From positions 3,761,001-3,825,000 of the forward strand of contig NZ_CP113097.1 of assembly GCF_026625125.1 (NCBI RefSeq): a stretch of DNA of 64,000 bases, read 5' to 3'. Made by a program: the position numbers and the translations under genes. Positions 48,935-59,747 of the stretch are shown piece by piece (the stretch's first letter is position 1; every line of letters begins with the position of its first letter). The DNA is from Pseudomonas putida. Lineage in GTDB: Bacteria; Pseudomonadota; Gammaproteobacteria; Pseudomonadales; Pseudomonadaceae. The notes beneath the pieces were generated by a model. That model was not told where the DNA came from. It was given only the letters and a program-made list of their open reading frames with translations, and searched no databases.

Positions 48935-48973
48935 AGCACAAACCCCGGCCACGCACCGGGGTTTGTGCTTTTT
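48935..48973 (+). terminator. Rho-independent terminator of idh
   Basis: 14-bp stem AGCACAAACCCCGG / CCGGGGTTTGTGCT followed by TTTTT. Confidence 0.95.
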
Positions 48974-48980
48974 GAGCCGC

Positions 48981-49100
48981 AAGCTTCAAGCTGCAAGCTG
49001 CAAGACAAAGCGATGCGCGCACTGCTCTTGCTCTTGCTCTTGCTCTTGCTTGTGGCTTGTGGCTTGTGGCTTGTGGCTTGCAGCTTGCAGCTTGCAGCTT
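48981..49100. repeat. Three abutting microsatellites inside an inverted-repeat frame
   Basis: Left arm of AAGCTTCAAGCTGCAAG type (48981-49004) is near-complementary to the right arm, three CTTGCAG units (49077-49100). Between them are four CTCTTG hexamers (49025-49048), then four CTTGTGG heptamers (49049-49076). It forms the leader of the Nudix gene; arms could pair as a large hairpin. Copy number is likely variable between strains. Confidence 0.9.
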
Positions 49101-49123
49101 CTAACCATCGGAGAACATCGACC

Positions 49124-49564
49124 GTGTCCTGGCAACCGCACATCACCGTCGCCACCGTCGTCGAGCACGCAGGCAAATTCCTCTTCGTCGAGGAGTTCAA
49201 GGCCGGCCAGCACGTGTTCAACCAGCCCGCCGGCCACCTGGAGCCTGACGAAACCCTGCCCCAGGCCGCACTGCGCGAAACGCTGGAAGAAACCGCGTGG
49301 GAAGTCGAGCTCACCGGCGTGGTCGGCATCTATCTGTACACCGCACCCAGCAACGGCGTGACCTACCAGCGCATCTGCTTCGCCGCACGCCCCGTACGCC
49401 ACCACGCCGACCGCGCCCTGGACAGCGACATCGTCCGTGCCGTCTGGCTCACCCGCGAGGAGCTGTTGGCCGCCCCCGACCGCTGGCGCAGCGAACTGGT
49501 GCCACGCTGCCTGGATGACTACCTCGCAGGCCCGCTGCACAGCCTCGACTTGCTGCGCGACTGA
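49124..49564 (+). CDS. nudJ: Nudix hydrolase, NudJ-like
   Basis: 146 residues. Nudix box GHLEPDETLPQAALRETLEE (then TAW) has the G, E, R-E and E-E positions; the usual final Gly is Ala. WQPHITVATVVEHAGKFLFV at the start and the position before mnmA match NudJ (YmfB), which in E. coli releases phosphate from thiamine and nucleotide diphosphates. GTG 49124 has GGAGA nine bases upstream. The frame stays open to 48965; starting at ATG 49013 it would add a Leu-rich leader encoded by the microsatellites. Confidence 0.88.
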   Translation: MSWQPHITVATVVEHAGKFLFVEEFKAGQHVFNQPAGHLEPDETLPQAALRETLEETAWEVELTGVVGIYLYTAPSNGVTYQRICFAARPVRHHADRALDSDIVRAVWLTREELLAAPDRWRSELVPRCLDDYLAGPLHSLDLLRD

Positions 49565-49623
49565 CGCGCAGCCTCGGGTTTGATAGAATCGGCGCTTTTC
49601 CCCCTTGATACACATCGGTAGCC

Positions 49624-50748
49624 ATGACCAGCCCAGCACTCAAAGACCCCGCCAAGACCCGCGTCATCGTCGGCATGTCCGGCGGCGTGGACTCTTCCGT
49701 CTCCGCCCTTCTGCTCATGGAGCAGGGCTACCAGGTGGAAGGTCTGTTCATGAAGAACTGGGAAGAGGACGACGGCACCGAATACTGCACCGCCCGGGAA
49801 GATCTGGCCGACGCCCAGGCCGTGTGCGACCGCATCGGCATCAAGCTGCATACCGCCAACTTCGCTGCTGAATACTGGGACAATGTTTTCGAGCATTTCC
49901 TCGAAGAATACAAAGCCGGCCGTACACCCAACCCGGACATCCTCTGCAACCGCGAAATCAAGTTCAAGGCGTTTCTCGACTACGCGCTTTCGCTGGGGGC
50001 AGACCTGATCGCCACCGGTCATTACGTGCGCCGCCGCGACACTGGCGCGATCACCGAACTGCTCAAGGGCCTGGACCCGAACAAGGACCAGAGCTATTTC
50101 CTGCATGCCGTGGGTGGCAAGGAAATCGCTCGCACCCTGTTCCCGGTCGGCGAACTGGAAAAGCCCGAGGTCCGCGCCATCGCCGAAAAACACGGCCTGG
50201 CCACCGCCAAGAAGAAGGATTCCACCGGTATCTGCTTCATCGGTGAACGCCGTTTCAGTGACTTCCTCAAGCAGTACCTGCCGGCCCAGCCAGGTGAGAT
50301 CCAGACCACCGAAGGCGAAGTCATCGGCCGCCACCACGGCCTGATGTACCACACCATTGGCCAGCGCCAGGGCTTGGGGATTGGCGGCCTCAAAGACGCA
50401 GGCGACGAGCCGTGGTACGTGCTGCACAAAGACCTGGCCCGCAATGTACTGGTGGTCGGCCAGGGCAATGAACACCCTTGGTTGTTCTCCCGTGCGCTGC
50501 TCGCTTCGGAAATCTTCTGGGTCAACCCGATCGACCTCAGCAGCCCGCGCACGCTCACTGCCAAGGTGCGCTACCGCCAGAGCGACCAGCGCTGCACCCT
50601 GGAACTGACCGAAAGCGGCTACCGCGCCGTGTTCGACGAGCCGCAGCGCGCCGTTACCCCTGGCCAGTCGGTAGTGTTCTACGACGGTGAGGTGTGCCTG
50701 GGCGGCGGCGTTATCGAGACGGCCGAGCCGTGGAGCCCGCGCGCATGA
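49624..50748 (+). CDS. mnmA: tRNA-specific 2-thiouridylase MnmA
   Basis: 374 residues. Uses sulfur from TusE to make s2U34 in tRNA Lys, Glu and Gln. PP-loop [15 protein letters not shown] (about 19-33); the two catalytic cysteines sit in [12 protein letters not shown] and [15 protein letters not shown] 49624. Overlaps hflD by 4 nt, the usual gammaproteobacterial pairing. The Tus relay that supplies it is 20 kb upstream in this window. Confidence 0.97.
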   Translation: MTSPALKDPAKTRVIVGMSGGVDSSVSALLLMEQGYQVEGLFMKNWEEDDGTEYCTAREDLADAQAVCDRIGIKLHTANFAAEYWDNVFEHFLEEYKAGRTPNPDILCNREIKFKAFLDYALSLGADLIATGHYVRRRDTGAITELLKGLDPNKDQSYFLHAVGGKEIARTLFPVGELEKPEVRAIAEKHGLATAKKKDSTGICFIGERRFSDFLKQYLPAQPGEIQTTEGEVIGRHHGLMYHTIGQRQGLGIGGLKDAGDEPWYVLHKDLARNVLVVGQGNEHPWLFSRALLASEIFWVNPIDLSSPRTLTAKVRYRQSDQRCTLELTESGYRAVFDEPQRAVTPGQSVVFYDGEVCLGGGVIETAEPWSPRA

Positions 50749-51371
50749 GCAAACTGCAGGAGCAATTGATTGCCCTGGGCGGGGTGTTTCAGGCCGCCGT
50801 GCTGGTCGACCGCATCGCCCGCACCGGCCAGGCCAGCGAGGCCGATATCGGCTGCATGCTGGGCAGCCTGCTGGTGCGCGACCCCAAGGACACCCTGGAG
50901 GTGTTCGGTGGCGACGACCTCAACCTGCGTGACGGTTATCGCGCCCTGGTCGGCGCCCTGGAGCGCGACCCCAGCAGCCTGCAGCGCGAACCACTGCGTT
51001 ATGCGCTGTCGATGCTCGGCCTGGAACGCCAGCTGAACAAGCGTGGCGACCTGCTCGACACCATTGGCAACCGCCTGCCGCAGATCCAGTCACAGGCCGA
51101 CCATTTCGGCCTGGTTCACGAAAACGTCATCGCTTCCAGCGGCGCGTTGTATCAGGACACCCTGAGCACCCTGCGCCAGCGCATTCAGGTGCATGGCGAC
51201 ATGCGCTTCCTGCAGCAGGCCAGCAACGCTTCGAAAATTCGCGCCCTGCTGCTGGCCGGTATCCGCGCCGCACGCCTTTGGCGCCAGCTGGGCGGGCACC
51301 GCTGGCAGCTGGTGTTCAGCCGGCGCAAGTTGCTCAACGAGCTGTACGATATGATGCGCAGCCCCAGTTGA
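50745..51371 (+). CDS. hflD: HflD (YcfC) lysogenisation regulator homologue
   Basis: 208 residues, all-helical membrane-associated protein. In E. coli it limits phage lambda CII; in bacteria in general its role is unclear. [20 protein letters not shown] and [20 protein letters not shown] are family-typical. ATG 50745 overlaps the mnmA stop in an ATGA quartet. Followed by a hairpin, then purB, the same order as E. coli. Confidence 0.94.
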   Translation: MSKLQEQLIALGGVFQAAVLVDRIARTGQASEADIGCMLGSLLVRDPKDTLEVFGGDDLNLRDGYRALVGALERDPSSLQREPLRYALSMLGLERQLNKRGDLLDTIGNRLPQIQSQADHFGLVHENVIASSGALYQDTLSTLRQRIQVHGDMRFLQQASNASKIRALLLAGIRAARLWRQLGGHRWQLVFSRRKLLNELYDMMRSPS

Positions 51372-51418
51372 GGGCTGAGCTGCCTGTTTGCACAGCGACT
51401 GCCACCCGATTCAGATTG

Positions 51419-51437
51419 GGCTGACCTTTGGTCAGCC
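51419..51437 (+). terminator. Compact hairpin after hflD
   Basis: Perfect GGCTGACC-TTT-GGTCAGCC stem, 47 nt after the hflD stop and 70 nt before purB. No T run follows; termination or processing is possible. Confidence 0.5.
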
Positions 51438-51467
51438 ACCCGACCTCGGCGCATTTTTCATGTATGA

Positions 51468-52877
<1,410 letters not shown>

Positions 52878-52894
52878 GCTAAGCGTCGAGTTCA

Positions 52895-52920
52895 ACGCCC
52901 GGCCTGGCCGGGCGTTTTTA
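52895..52920 (+). terminator. Rho-independent terminator of purB
   Basis: AACGCCCGG-CCTGG-CCGGGCGTTTTT, 18 nt past the stop. Confidence 0.93.
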
Positions 52921-52958
52921 TTCCCGGACGAAAATTACGTTTTTTCAATAGGTTGAAC

Positions 52959-54125
52959 ATGAATCCTGATACTCCACTGCAGCTGCTCGGCGGCATCTCG
53001 GCCCGTGAATTCATGCGCGACTACTGGCAGAAGAAGCCGCTGCTGGTGCGCCAGGCATTCCCGGACTTCGAAAGCCCGATCGACCCCGACGAGCTGGCCG
53101 GCCTGGCCCTGGAAGAGGAAGTCGAGTCGCGCATCGTGCTCGAGCACGGCGCCCACCCGTGGGAGCTGCGCCGCGGCCCGTTCAACGAAGACACCTTCGC
53201 CGACCTGCCTGAGAAAGACTGGACCCTGCTGGTTCAGGCCGTCGACCAGTTCGTACCTGAAGTGGCCGAACTACTGGAGCACTTCCGCTTCCTGCCAAGC
53301 TGGCGCATCGACGATGTGATGATCAGCTTCGCCACTCCCGGTGGCAGCGTAGGCCCGCACTTCGACAACTACGACGTGTTCCTGCTGCAAGGCCACGGCC
53401 AGCGCAACTGGAAGATCGGCCAGATGTGCAACAGCGACAGCCCGCTGCTGGACCATGCCGACCTGCGCATCCTCGCCGAATTCGAACAGAGCGGCGAATG
53501 GACCCTGGAGCCTGGCGACATGCTCTACCTGCCACCGCGCCTGGCTCACTACGGCGTAGCCGTGGACGACTGCCTGACCTACTCGGTCGGTTTCCGCGCG
53601 CCAAGCGCCGCCGAAGTGCTGACCCACTTCACCGACTTCCTCGGCCAGTTCCTGCCGGACGAGGAACGCTACAGCGACGCCGACGCCGAGCCTGCCAGCG
53701 ACCCGCACCAGATCCAGCACGACGCCCTCGACCGTCTCAAGGGCCTGCTCGACAAGCACATGAACGACAAGGACCTGCTGCTGACCTGGTTCGGCCAGTT
53801 CATGACCGAGCCGCGCTACCCCGAACAGGTCGTCGGTGAAGAGCTGGACGAGCAGGAGCTGATCGAAGCACTCGAAGACGGTGCCATCCTGATTCGCAAC
53901 CCAAGTGCGCGCATGGCCTGGTCGGAGCTTGGCGATGACCTGATGCTGTTCGCCAGCGGCCGCAGCTGCCCGCTGCCCGCCAAACTGCGCGAGCTGCTGA
54001 AGCTGGTGTGTGCCGCCGACGCGTTACACATCGACAACCTTGCACAGTGGCTGGAGGATGAAGACGGCCTTATGCTGGTACAGCAGTTGATCAAACAAGG
54101 AAGCCTGGGATTCGCCAATGAATAA
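52959..54125 (+). CDS. roxA: Cupin/JmjC-type 2-oxoglutarate oxygenase, RoxA (YcfD) type
   Basis: 388 residues. Bacterial relatives hydroxylate an arginine of ribosomal protein uL16. The iron-binding HxD is in GGSVGPHFDNYDVFLLQ; the distal His lies in YLPPRLAHYGVAVDD. A C-terminal winged-helix region spans about 260-388. ATG 52959 lies close to a weak ribosome site; TTG 52953 is possible. Overlaps the following GNAT gene by 8 nt, implying coupling. Substrate assignment is by family. Confidence 0.92.
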   Translation: MNPDTPLQLLGGISAREFMRDYWQKKPLLVRQAFPDFESPIDPDELAGLALEEEVESRIVLEHGAHPWELRRGPFNEDTFADLPEKDWTLLVQAVDQFVPEVAELLEHFRFLPSWRIDDVMISFATPGGSVGPHFDNYDVFLLQGHGQRNWKIGQMCNSDSPLLDHADLRILAEFEQSGEWTLEPGDMLYLPPRLAHYGVAVDDCLTYSVGFRAPSAAEVLTHFTDFLGQFLPDEERYSDADAEPASDPHQIQHDALDRLKGLLDKHMNDKDLLLTWFGQFMTEPRYPEQVVGEELDEQELIEALEDGAILIRNPSARMAWSELGDDLMLFASGRSCPLPAKLRELLKLVCAADALHIDNLAQWLEDEDGLMLVQQLIKQGSLGFANE

Positions 54126-54552
54126 GATTCGCGTGCGCCTCGCCGATTGGCAGAAAGACAATGCCGATATCCGGCGTATCCGTGAAGCGGTGTTCGTCGC
54201 CGAACAGCACATTCCGCCTGAGCTGGAGTTCGACTCGGAAGACCAGGACGCGCTGCATTTTCTGGCGCTGGAAGGCGATTACCCGATTGGCACTGCCCGC
54301 CTGCTGGCTGACGGTACGATCGGGCGCATCTCGGTGCTAAAGGACTGGCGCGGGCTGAAGGTTGGCGATGCACTGGTCAATACGGTCATCCTCGAGGCGC
54401 AGAACCGTGACCTCAAGCAACAGATGCTCAGCGCGCAAGTGCATGCCACGCCATTCTACGAGCGGCTCGGCTTTCGCGTGGTCAGCGAGGAATTCCTTGA
54501 AGCCGGCATCCCGCATGTTGACATGGTGCGCGACTCCCGCGAGATCGCCTGA
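54118..54552 (+). CDS. GNAT-family acetyltransferase, ElaA/YjcF-like
   Basis: 144 residues. Begins NKIRVRLADWQKDNADIRRI; acetyl-CoA loop VLKDWRGLKVGDALVNTVI, the central RDLKQQMLSAQVHATPFYER and the end of the fold with GFRVVSEEFLEAGIPHVDM match YjcF-type GNATs. The start overlaps the oxygenase gene by 8 nt. Substrate unknown. A short REP pair follows. Confidence 0.9.
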   Translation: MNKIRVRLADWQKDNADIRRIREAVFVAEQHIPPELEFDSEDQDALHFLALEGDYPIGTARLLADGTIGRISVLKDWRGLKVGDALVNTVILEAQNRDLKQQMLSAQVHATPFYERLGFRVVSEEFLEAGIPHVDMVRDSREIA

Positions 54553-54579
54553 TGCCTAGCGGCTGACCTCACCGGCCCT

Positions 54580-54663
54580 CTCGCCGGCATGCCGGCTCCC
54601 CCACATACCTCATAGCTTTCAGGAGCGGTGATACACCTGTGGGGGCCGGCTTGCCGGCGCGAG
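54580..54663. repeat. Short REP pair
   Basis: REP core TCGCCGGCATGCCGGCTCCCCCAC (54581-54604) and inverted GTGGGGGCCGGCTTGCCGGCG (54639-54659), 34 nt apart. Same family as the pairs at 10.0 and 32.0 kb but with only a short loop and without the internal 44-nt unit. Confidence 0.85.
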
Positions 54664-54784
54664 GACGGTGGTCGCAGCAACATCCTCACTGATAAAAACC
54701 TGTACATCCATCCAGATAAAACTTGCCTCCGCGCCCGCGCTTGCGCATCCTAGTGCCTATCACTCTCGATAAAGCGTCCCGGCC

Positions 54785-56749
54785 ATGCGCCTGTTCCTCT
54801 GCGAAAAACCCTCCCAGGCAAAAGACATCGCCAAGATCCTAGGTGCCAACCGCAAGGGCGACGGCTGCTGGCAAGGCACAGACGTCTGCGTCACCTGGTG
54901 CATCGGCCACCTGTTGGAAACCGCGCCGCCCGACAGCTACGACGAACGCTACAAGCGCTGGAACCTCGCCGACCTGCCAATCATTCCAGACAAATGGAAG
55001 ATGCTGGTCAAGCCCAAGACCGCCAGCCAGTTCAAGGCCGTCAAGCGCTTGCTCGGCGAGGCACGCGAACTGGTAATCGCGACCGATGCCGACCGCGAAG
55101 GCGAAATGATCGCCCGCGAACTGGTCGAGCATTGTCGCTACCGTGGGCCCATACAGCGCCTGTGGCTGTCCGCCCTGGACGATGCCTCGATTCGCAAGGC
55201 CTTGGCGCGCCTGCTGCCGGGGCAGGATACCTTCAACCTCTATCACTCGGCGCTGGGCCGCTCACGCGCCGACTGGCTCATCGGCATGAACATGAGCCGA
55301 CTGTTCACCCTACTGGGCCGCCAGTCGGGCTACCAGGGTGTGCTACCGGTGGGCCGGGTACAAACACCTACCCTGCGCCTGGTGGTGGACCGCGACCGCA
55401 GCATCGCCGATTTCGTACCGTTACCGTTCTGGGCCATCGACGTGCAACTCGAGCATGCCGGCATGGGCTTCAACGCCCAGTGGCGAGCGCCACAACAGAT
55501 CTGCGACGACCAGGGCCGCTGCCTTGACCAGGCGCTGGCCCAACAGGCCGCCACAGACATCGGCAACGCCCGTACTGCACGGGTGATCAAGGTGGCCACA
55601 GAACGTGTACGCGAGGCAGCCCCCCTGCCCTTCGACCTCGGCAACCTGCAGGAACTGTGCTCCAAGAAATTCGGCCTTGGTGCGCAGGAAACCCTCGACA
55701 TTGCCCAGGCCCTGTACGAAACCCACAAGCTGATCACCTACCCACGCAGCGATTGCGGTTACCTGCCCCTCAGCCAGCACAGCGAAGCGCCGGCAATCCT
55801 TGCTGCATTGCAGCGAGCCGATAGCAGCCTGGCGCCGCTGCAAGCGCACCTTGCGCCGCACCGCCGCTCGCGGGCCTGGAACGATGCCAAAGTCACCGCG
55901 CACCACGGCATCATCCCTACTGCGGCCGCCAGCGACCCGTCACGCTTGCCAGCCAAGCACAAGGCGGTCTACACCCTGATCCGCGCCCGCTACCTGGCCC
56001 AGTTCCTGCCTAACCACGAGTATGATCGCACCCAGGCCGAGTTCGACTGTGCAGGCCATGCCCTGCGTGCAGTCGGCAAGCAGATCGTGGAGCCGGGCTG
56101 GCGTCGCGCATTACCCGAGGCGCTGGCTCCAGCCAAAGGTCGCGAAGCGCCGCCGGCGCAAGTGCTGCCCACATTGTGCGAGGGCCAGGACTGCGCCGTA
56201 CAGGGCCTGCAGTTGAAGGACTTGTGGACCCAACCGCCCAAACCCTTCACCGAAGGCGACCTGATCAAGGCCATGAAGAATGTCGCCAAGCTGGTGGACG
56301 ACCCGCGGCTGAAACAGAAGCTCAAGGAAACCACCGGCATCGGCACCGAGGCGACCCGTGCCAGCATCATCCAGGGCCTGCTCGACCGCGGCTATCTGGT
56401 CAAGAACGGCAAGGCACTGGCCGCCACCCCAGCCGCCTTCAGCCTGATCGACGCCGTGCCACGCGCCATCGCCGACCCAGGTACCACGGCAATCTGGGAA
56501 CAGGCGCTGGACATGGTGCAAAATGGTGAAATGAGCCTGGAGGACTTCGTTGCTCGGCAGTCGGCATGGATGGGCAAACTGGTGGAGCGCTGCAGCGGCA
56601 TGCGCATGACCATCAACGGGCCAGCGGTGGGCAAGGCGGCGCCGTGGAAGAAAAAGCGCCGCAGCGGTGGCAAAGGCAAACCTGCAGCTAACGGTGCCAA
56701 GGCCACAGGCAGCAAGCCGCGACAACCCCGGCGCAAAGCCGCCAACTGA
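54785..56749 (+). CDS. topB: DNA topoisomerase III
   Basis: 654 residues, type IA topoisomerase that decatenates replication products. Toprim domain at the N-terminus (MRLFLCEKPSQAKDIAKILG, VIATDADREGEMIARELV), catalytic Tyr319 in KLITYPRSDCGYLP, and a lysine-rich tail (KKKRRSGGKGK). ATG 54785. Followed by two convergent genes on the other strand. Confidence 0.96.
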   Translation: MRLFLCEKPSQAKDIAKILGANRKGDGCWQGTDVCVTWCIGHLLETAPPDSYDERYKRWNLADLPIIPDKWKMLVKPKTASQFKAVKRLLGEARELVIATDADREGEMIARELVEHCRYRGPIQRLWLSALDDASIRKALARLLPGQDTFNLYHSALGRSRADWLIGMNMSRLFTLLGRQSGYQGVLPVGRVQTPTLRLVVDRDRSIADFVPLPFWAIDVQLEHAGMGFNAQWRAPQQICDDQGRCLDQALAQQAATDIGNARTARVIKVATERVREAAPLPFDLGNLQELCSKKFGLGAQETLDIAQALYETHKLITYPRSDCGYLPLSQHSEAPAILAALQRADSSLAPLQAHLAPHRRSRAWNDAKVTAHHGIIPTAAASDPSRLPAKHKAVYTLIRARYLAQFLPNHEYDRTQAEFDCAGHALRAVGKQIVEPGWRRALPEALAPAKGREAPPAQVLPTLCEGQDCAVQGLQLKDLWTQPPKPFTEGDLIKAMKNVAKLVDDPRLKQKLKETTGIGTEATRASIIQGLLDRGYLVKNGKALAATPAAFSLIDAVPRAIADPGTTAIWEQALDMVQNGEMSLEDFVARQSAWMGKLVERCSGMRMTINGPAVGKAAPWKKKRRSGGKGKPAANGAKATGSKPRQPRRKAAN

Positions 56750-56773
56750 ATAGTCAGCCAGTGCAGCACGGCC

Positions 56774-57352
56774 TCACTTCCAGACGCGATCCTCGCTCCA
56801 GCCAAGCTCGGCAAAATCATGCACTCGCAAACCGGCCTCTTCCTCACAGAAGAACTCATCGAGCTGGGGCGGGCGCACTGCTGTATCGCTGAGCATGGCA
56901 TGGACCTGGCCACGGTGATGGATCTGGTGCTCGAAAAGGTGTGCAAGCAAGCGCAGGCGCTGTTCACGCTGCACACGGTCGGGCCTCACGATGCTCACGT
57001 AGCGCGATAACTGGTCGTCGCTCAGCACACTGCAGTAAGCGATCAGCCGGTGGTCAGCCTGCGCCTGTTCGGCGTGCAGGTCGGTGCACGTGGCAAAAGG
57101 CTGCTCCGCCTCGAAGAAGCGTTCACCGTCGGCCGCAGGCGCCTCACCACGCTGCTCGCACTCGAGCATGTGCAGATAGAACCAGTCCACCGTCAGCACA
57201 TGGTTGAGAGTGGCCTTGATCGACGGAAAGAAGCTGCACCGGGGCGCGACGAACTCGTCCTGGGTCAGTTGCAGACAGGCCTTGTACAGGCGGTGGTTGG
57301 CCCAGCCATTGTTATAGGCCTGGGTCAGCAGATGATGCGACAGCGGCTCCAT
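56774..57352 (-). CDS. DinB-family protein
   Basis: 192 residues, four-helix bundle of the DinB/YfiT type. His residues that can bind metal are visible in SFFPSIKATLNHVLTVDWFY and LLAHLFEHQIHHRGQVHAML. Family members include thiol-dependent transferases (bacillithiol, mycothiol); activity in Pseudomonas is unknown. It lies directly downstream of zapE on the same strand, 12 nt after it. Confidence 0.9.
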   Translation of the reverse strand: MEPLSHHLLTQAYNNGWANHRLYKACLQLTQDEFVAPRCSFFPSIKATLNHVLTVDWFYLHMLECEQRGEAPAADGERFFEAEQPFATCTDLHAEQAQADHRLIAYCSVLSDDQLSRYVSIVRPDRVQREQRLRLLAHLFEHQIHHRGQVHAMLSDTAVRPPQLDEFFCEEEAGLRVHDFAELGWSEDRVWK

Positions 57353-57364
57353 GGTTCGGCTCCT

Positions 57365-58471
57365 TCAGGCGAAGCGTTGCAGTTGCATCTCCCGTAGCCG
57401 GCTTAGGGTCCTTTGGTACGGGAAGGCCAGATACCCTTGAGTGTAGAGCGCTTCAAGCGGAACCTGCGCCTCAAGGTACAGCGCCACCCTGCGGTCGTAG
57501 CATTCGTCGACCAGCGCAACGAAGCGGCGCACGGCGTCATCCTTGGCCGCCAGCGCCGGCAGTTGCCGATTACCGGCCTCCACCCGTGCGGCACCGTCCT
57601 CGGTACCACGGGCGATACGCCCGGCCTGCTGCTCACCGCTCAGGGCTGGAATGCCTTCGACCAGGATCGCCGGAAACTGATCGCACAGCGCCATGAATTC
57701 CATTGCTGCCATTGGCTGCTCGCAGAGGTCGGCAAAGCGACACCAGATCGCTTGTGAGCTACGCCGGATCACCCGGATCTGCCGTGCGCCCACTGCGAAC
57801 GGCAGCGCAGTGCCCGGATCGTCGGGGCTGAGCTGCTTGAACACCGCCTCAAGCGCCTTTGCCTTGCCAGCTTCAGCCACCCAGTAGCGCTGGTGTGCGG
57901 CCCCAGGGTGAAGACGATGGTCCAGTTCGCCTGCCACCGCCAGCACTTGCATGTGCCGCTCTATGGCGGTGATAGCCGGCAGAAAACGATCGCGATTGAA
58001 ACCGTCTTGGTACAGCAACTGCGGCGGTTGATTGGAGGTGGCAACCACTACCACACCATGATCGAACAACACCTGGAACAGGCGACCGAGAATGATTGCA
58101 TCTGCGATGTCGCTGACAAAAAGCTCATCGAAGCACAGCACGCGGATCTCCCCCGCCAGCGCTCGGGCAAGCGCCTGCAGCGGATCAGCGGTGCCTTTGA
58201 GTTGAAACAGCCGCTGGTGGACCCACGCCATGAAATGGTGGAAGTGCTGCCGCCGGGCGCCAGTACTCAGGCAGCGGTGGAACAAGTCCATGAGCCATGT
58301 TTTGCCGCGGCCGACCGGCCCCCACAGGTAAAGGCCCCGAGCGGGGCGACCGCCCTCCAGGGCTTCGAAACAGGCTTGCAAGGCATAGACGGCCTGAGCC
58401 TGCTCCGGGTCGGGGACATAGCCTTGCTCGGCAAGGGCCTGCTGATAGAGCGTTTTGGGGTCTAAGGCCAT
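57365..58471 (-). CDS. zapE: Cell-division ATPase ZapE (AFG1 type)
   Basis: 368 residues. Walker A GPVGRGKT at 51-58, Walker B-like VLCFDELFVSDI, and sensor VVVATSNQPPQLLY. E. coli ZapE associates with the Z ring during late division and under low oxygen. Full length for the family. Start ATG 58471. A DinB gene follows. Confidence 0.94.
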   Translation of the reverse strand: MALDPKTLYQQALAEQGYVPDPEQAQAVYALQACFEALEGGRPARGLYLWGPVGRGKTWLMDLFHRCLSTGARRQHFHHFMAWVHQRLFQLKGTADPLQALARALAGEIRVLCFDELFVSDIADAIILGRLFQVLFDHGVVVVATSNQPPQLLYQDGFNRDRFLPAITAIERHMQVLAVAGELDHRLHPGAAHQRYWVAEAGKAKALEAVFKQLSPDDPGTALPFAVGARQIRVIRRSSQAIWCRFADLCEQPMAAMEFMALCDQFPAILVEGIPALSGEQQAGRIARGTEDGAARVEAGNRQLPALAAKDDAVRRFVALVDECYDRRVALYLEAQVPLEALYTQGYLAFPYQRTLSRLREMQLQRFA

Positions 58472-58575
58472 GCCGCATTATGTTGATGGTGCCGATCATC
58501 GGCAAGCCAGCGCCCGCTACTGTACTTCAGCTCAGCTGTTCGCCTGCGATAGGCCAGTACATCCCGGAAGCGCTT

Positions 58576-59724
58576 TCAGCCCCGGCTCAAGCCAACTTTC
58601 AGCAGCATCCCGTCCTTGTCATCGGTGAGCACGTACAGGTAACCATCCGGCCCAACCCGCACATCACGGATTCGCGTTTTCAAATCCCCTAACAGGCGCT
58701 CCTCATGCACGATCTTGTCGCCATCGAGCTGCAGGCGAATCAGCTCTTGAGTGGCCAGCGCGCCGATGAACAGATTGTGGTCCCAAGCCTTGAACGTGGG
58801 GCTGTCGTAAAAAGCCATGCCGCTGATACCTGGCGACTTTTCCCAAACATGATGCGGATCGACCATACCGTCCACATGTTCGCCCTTGGCCTCAGGGATT
58901 GGCAGCAGTGAGTAGTTGATGCCATGAGTAGCGATTGGCCAACCATAATTCTTCCCAGCCTGCGGGATGTTTATCTCATCACCGCCGCGGGGGCCATGCT
59001 CGTGCGTCCACAGCTTGCCGGTCCAGGGGTTGAGCGCTGCACCTTGCTGGTTCCGATGGCCAAACGACCATATTTCAGGGCGCACGCCGTCTTTACCGAC
59101 GAAGGGATTGTCTTTGGGCACTTCACCATCGGGCAGGATGCGCACAACCTTGCCCTGCAGCTTGTCCAGGTCCTGGGAGGTGGCGCGCTGGTTGTTCTCG
59201 CCCAGCGCGACGAACAGGTAGCCATTCCGATCGAAGACCAGGCGCGAGCCAAAGTGATTGCCCACCGAAAGCTTGGGTTGCTGGCGGAAGATCACCTCGA
59301 AATTTTCCAAACGTGCGCGATCTTCGGACAGTTGGCCACGGCCAACCGCAGTGCCGGCCTTGCCATCACTGCCCTCTTCGGCATACGACAAGTAAACGGT
59401 ACGATCTTGGGCGAACTCAGATGATAACACCACGTCGAGCAGGCCGCCCTGGCCCTCGGCCCAGACGTTGGGCACTCCGCTTATGGGAGGGCCGACCTTG
59501 CCTTCGGCATTGACCACACGCAGATTACCGGAGCGTTCAGTCACCAGCATATCCTTACCGCCGGGCAGGAACGCCAATGCCCAAGGGTTGCGCAAGCCGT
59601 CCGCTACGGTACTGACGGTCACCTGCCCCTCCTCGCTGGGAAAGCGCTTCTCGGCGGCGGCATGCACGAGCAGCGGCAGCAATGCAGCAGCGGTAAACGT
59701 GGTCAGCCAGGTAGCTTTGATCAT
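58576..59724 (-). CDS. PQQ-dependent aldose sugar dehydrogenase (YliI/Asd type)
   Basis: 382 residues with an N-terminal signal peptide (MIKATWLTTFTAAALLPLLV, ending HAAA). Six-bladed beta-propeller of the soluble glucose dehydrogenase family: DGLRNPWALAFLPGGKDMLV, FGHRNQQGAALNPWTG and HGPRGGDEINIPQAGKNYGW. Oxidises aldoses in the periplasm with PQQ. The small exported gene 59748-60065 lies 23 nt upstream on the same strand. Confidence 0.92.
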   Translation of the reverse strand: MIKATWLTTFTAAALLPLLVHAAAEKRFPSEEGQVTVSTVADGLRNPWALAFLPGGKDMLVTERSGNLRVVNAEGKVGPPISGVPNVWAEGQGGLLDVVLSSEFAQDRTVYLSYAEEGSDGKAGTAVGRGQLSEDRARLENFEVIFRQQPKLSVGNHFGSRLVFDRNGYLFVALGENNQRATSQDLDKLQGKVVRILPDGEVPKDNPFVGKDGVRPEIWSFGHRNQQGAALNPWTGKLWTHEHGPRGGDEINIPQAGKNYGWPIATHGINYSLLPIPEAKGEHVDGMVDPHHVWEKSPGISGMAFYDSPTFKAWDHNLFIGALATQELIRLQLDGDKIVHEERLLGDLKTRIRDVRVGPDGYLYVLTDDKDGMLLKVGLSRG

Positions 59725-59747
59725 GCAGAATTCCTTTGAGTGGCGGC

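Noticed and set aside
49025-49100. CRISPR array
   Set aside because: Units are 6-7 nt, contiguous and without spacers; these are microsatellites.
58470-58530. REP element after zapE start
   Set aside because: GATCATCGGCAAGCCAGCGCC resembles a REP core but has several mismatches and no inverted partner.
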